64,000 nt of DNA, from positions 1-64,000 of the forward strand of contig CAILMI010000055.1 of the NCBI GenBank assembly GCA_903835255.1, in the 5' to 3' direction. Source of the DNA: an uncultured Verrucomicrobia subdivision 3 bacterium (GTDB lineage: Bacteria; Verrucomicrobiota; Verrucomicrobiia; Limisphaerales; UBA11358). Position numbers and translations under genes: made by a program. Below are positions 62,333 to 64,000 of the stretch, in pieces. Every line of letters starts with the position of its first letter. Positions within the stretch are counted from its first letter, which is position 1. Under the pieces are notes generated by a model that had not been told where the DNA came from, made no database searches, and saw nothing but the letters and a program-made list of their open reading frames with translations.

Positions 62333-64000
62333 TTATTGGGTGGTGCCGGTGGTGGTGGAAGCCGTGCCCTGCTGGAAGTCATAGCCGGTGACAACGAAAA
62401 TCAGGCGGGTCGCGCGCATCTGAGTCTGGCGCCCGCTGGTGGTCACCACTTCCGGTTCCGCAAGTGTCTCGGACCCCGAGCGCTGCTCGATCGCCTTGAT
62501 CACCACCCGGAAGTTGGGATCGGTCATGATTCCCGTGACCGTCGCCAGCGCGGGGGCGCCGAGCGGATTGCGGAGGCCTCCCGTCACGAGCTGATCCCCC
62601 GAACTCCCGGCAATCTGACTCGCCGTCGTATTTCCGGGAAAGGTGCCCAGAGGATTGGCGGAGGAGACGGGCGTGTTCAGCGACGGCGCACTGCCGCCGT
62701 TGGCGACCACGTTGCCATTCACAAAATTACCCAGATACCAGTCAAAGCCCAAAGCCGAATTATCATCCTGCATGATTTCAATAAAGCGGGATTTAATGTG
62801 GACCTGTGGGGCCACGCGGTTCAGCACCTCAATGGCATTTTCAATCGTGTCGAGATCCTGGGCGGTGCCGCGGACAAACAATTCCCCGAGGCGATCGTTG
62901 AAAAAGAGACTTTTACCCAGGCCGCCCGGCGTGGACGAATCCAGGTTCACCCCCAGCGTGGAAAAGAACAGGCGGGCCTGAGTGCTGATGTCCACCGTGT
63001 CACCCACTGTCGTCACATAATTGAGCCCACCATTGCCGCTGCTGTTGCCGCCGCTGCTCCCATTACCGCCGCTGCTACCGGTGCTGCCGCGGCTGCCGCC
63101 GCTGCTGTTACCACCGCTGCCACCGCTGCCATTGTTGTTGCCGCCGGCTACATTGACGATGGGGACTGTGGCGCCATAGTTTCCGCTTCCGCCGCTGTTA
63201 CCGCCGCCGCTATTGCCACCGCCGCTGCTGCCGCCACCGCTGCCGCCTCCGCTGCTGCCGCCGCTGCTCCCGCCACTGCTGCCCCCGCCGCTGCCGCCAC
63301 TGGAATTACCCGTGGAGCCAAAGCTCTGGGAGGAAACGGCCTGCAACCCCTGCATGAAAGTATTGGGATCCACCCTGAAATGGCGACTGTAAAGGGTCGG
63401 GGTTTCCGCGCCCTTGGATGAAAAAATGATCGCATAATCGACCACGCTGTACTTGATGGGATGATCTGCCACTTGGCAAATAGCTTCGAGGACATCCGCA
63501 AGACGGATATCGGTCAGGGCCGGATTGATTTTAATGACCACCGCGTTCAGGTCCACCGATTCTGCGGCCGCGGGAGCGGCAGGAGCCGCGGGCAGCCCCG
63601 TGGTGGGATCGACGGCGGAAGCTCCGAGCAAACCGCCTCCAGCTGGGGTGGAAAGGGTGGCCACCGAATTATCAGGATTGGGATTGATGAGGAAATTAAT
63701 ACCCCGCTTATCCGGATCGCGGATTTTGGATTGTTCGCTCAAATTGCGAACCACTTCACTCAAGGGCAGCCCGTCGTAAAAGGCGTCCAGGCGGATGCGA
63801 TTGAGCTTGTTCATGATGACCTGGCGGCCAGCGCCGGTGTAGATCAAGTTGGTCGTCGCAAAGGCATTGGGGACGGGCAGCCCCGTGTTGGGACCGACAT
63901 GTTCCCAGGTCTTTTCCACCTGCACCAGGCGTTCGCTGCTGGCCGACTGATGGAGCCTCTCATCACGGGCAAACCGGGCCTGCTTGGTCAAATTCAAATA
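62333..64000 (-). CDS. N-terminal and central part of a split type II-like secretin (5' end outside window)
   Basis: 555 residues are visible and the N-terminus lies outside the window. The order is LDAFYDGLPLSEVVRNLSEQ (N0/STN-like); an N1-like segment DIRLADVLEAICQVADHPIK; a Gly/Ser-rich low-complexity stretch of about 100 residues; an N3-like ring LFVRGTAQDLDTIENAIEVL; and the first half of the secretin domain, VAPQVHIKSRFIEIMQDDNS to EPEVVTTSGRQTQMR. It ends ATRLIFVVTGYDFQQG and TTTGTTQ before TAA. The remaining secretin strands are in the next ORF. It probably forms part of an outer-membrane type II secretion or pilus channel. A TTG at 63997 is not a credible start. Confidence 0.88.
   Translation of the reverse strand, partial: YLNLTKQARFARDERLHQSASSERLVQVEKTWEHVGPNTGLPVPNAFATTNLIYTGAGRQVIMNKLNRIRLDAFYDGLPLSEVVRNLSEQSKIRDPDKRGINFLINPNPDNSVATLSTPAGGGLLGASAVDPTTGLPAAPAAPAAAESVDLNAVVIKINPALTDIRLADVLEAICQVADHPIKYSVVDYAIIFSSKGAETPTLYSRHFRVDPNTFMQGLQAVSSQSFGSTGNSSGGSGGGSSGGSSGGSSGGGSGGGSSGGGNSGGGNSGGSGNYGATVPIVNVAGGNNNGSGGSGGNSSGGSRGSTGSSGGNGSSGGNSSGNGGLNYVTTVGDTVDISTQARLFFSTLGVNLDSSTPGGLGKSLFFNDRLGELFVRGTAQDLDTIENAIEVLNRVAPQVHIKSRFIEIMQDDNSALGFDWYLGNFVNGNVVANGGSAPSLNTPVSSANPLGTFPGNTTASQIAGSSGDQLVTGGLRNPLGAPALATVTGIMTDPNFRVVIKAIEQRSGSETLAEPEVVTTSGRQTQMRATRLIFVVTGYDFQQGTASTTTGTTQ

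Noticed and set aside
61657-64000. Simple frameshift as the cause of the split secretin
   Set aside because: The downstream ORF has its own signal peptide and the upstream one has a stop followed by unrelated residues in other frames, so restoring one base would not give a continuous secretin. Raw-read confirmation is still desirable.

Overview
The window reads as a chromosomal segment of a Verrucomicrobia-type bacterium, probably of the Pedosphaera/Limisphaera kind. This is inferred from the gene content: several Tat-exported Gfo/Idh/MocA oxidoreductases, a giant autotransporter-strand repeat protein, a PQQ sugar dehydrogenase fused to a diheme cytochrome, a GSII-type glutamine synthetase, and very long Thr/Asn-rich secreted proteins. 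I saw no phage genes, transposase, CRISPR array, tRNA or rRNA.

Layout. 1-3714 (minus) is the N-terminal part of a giant beta-strand-repeat surface protein that leaves the window on the left. 4.3-10.1 kb holds an EVE protein, YggS, a 0.2-kb terminal-inverted-repeat element, a secreted multicopper oxidase, a small lipoprotein and an EamA transporter. 10.1-14.1 kb (plus) is a DNA-maintenance block: rhodanese, SRP RNA, dnaX, ybaB, recR and a HAD hydrolase, ending at a bidirectional terminator shared with GSII glutamine synthetase. 15.5-18.2 kb (plus) is miaB, a membrane protein and pdxH. 18.2-24.4 kb (minus) is gyrB-gyrA-DUF481. 24.7-29.0 kb (plus) is a DUF2723-TPR membrane protein and grpE.

29-35.5 kb (minus) carries two exported Gfo/Idh/MocA oxidoreductases, ApbE, a GT39-like membrane glycosyltransferase, a discoidin-fold protein and a DoxX-like protein. 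35.9-42.1 kb is a metal-acquisition island: an AraC regulator divergent from an outer-membrane barrel, a Rieske lipoprotein, a small His/Cys secreted protein, a porin, and ZnuA- and ZnuB-like ABC components. No ATPase gene lies beside them. A sugar dehydrogenase/diheme fusion follows. 45.0-46.1 kb is a repeat-rich gap containing the relic of a YafQ-type toxin. Next come a HAD-Lnt fusion, a third Gfo/Idh/MocA protein and a second copy of the inverted-repeat element.

From 64 kb down to 50.4 kb almost everything is on the minus strand with short gaps. It starts with a type II-like secretin whose secretin domain is divided between two ORFs, the second with its own signal peptide. A 5'-3' exonuclease, three tightly packed giant secreted proteins of unknown function, coaE and htpG follow. 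The split secretin plus the giant-protein trio is the best candidate here for an undescribed system.
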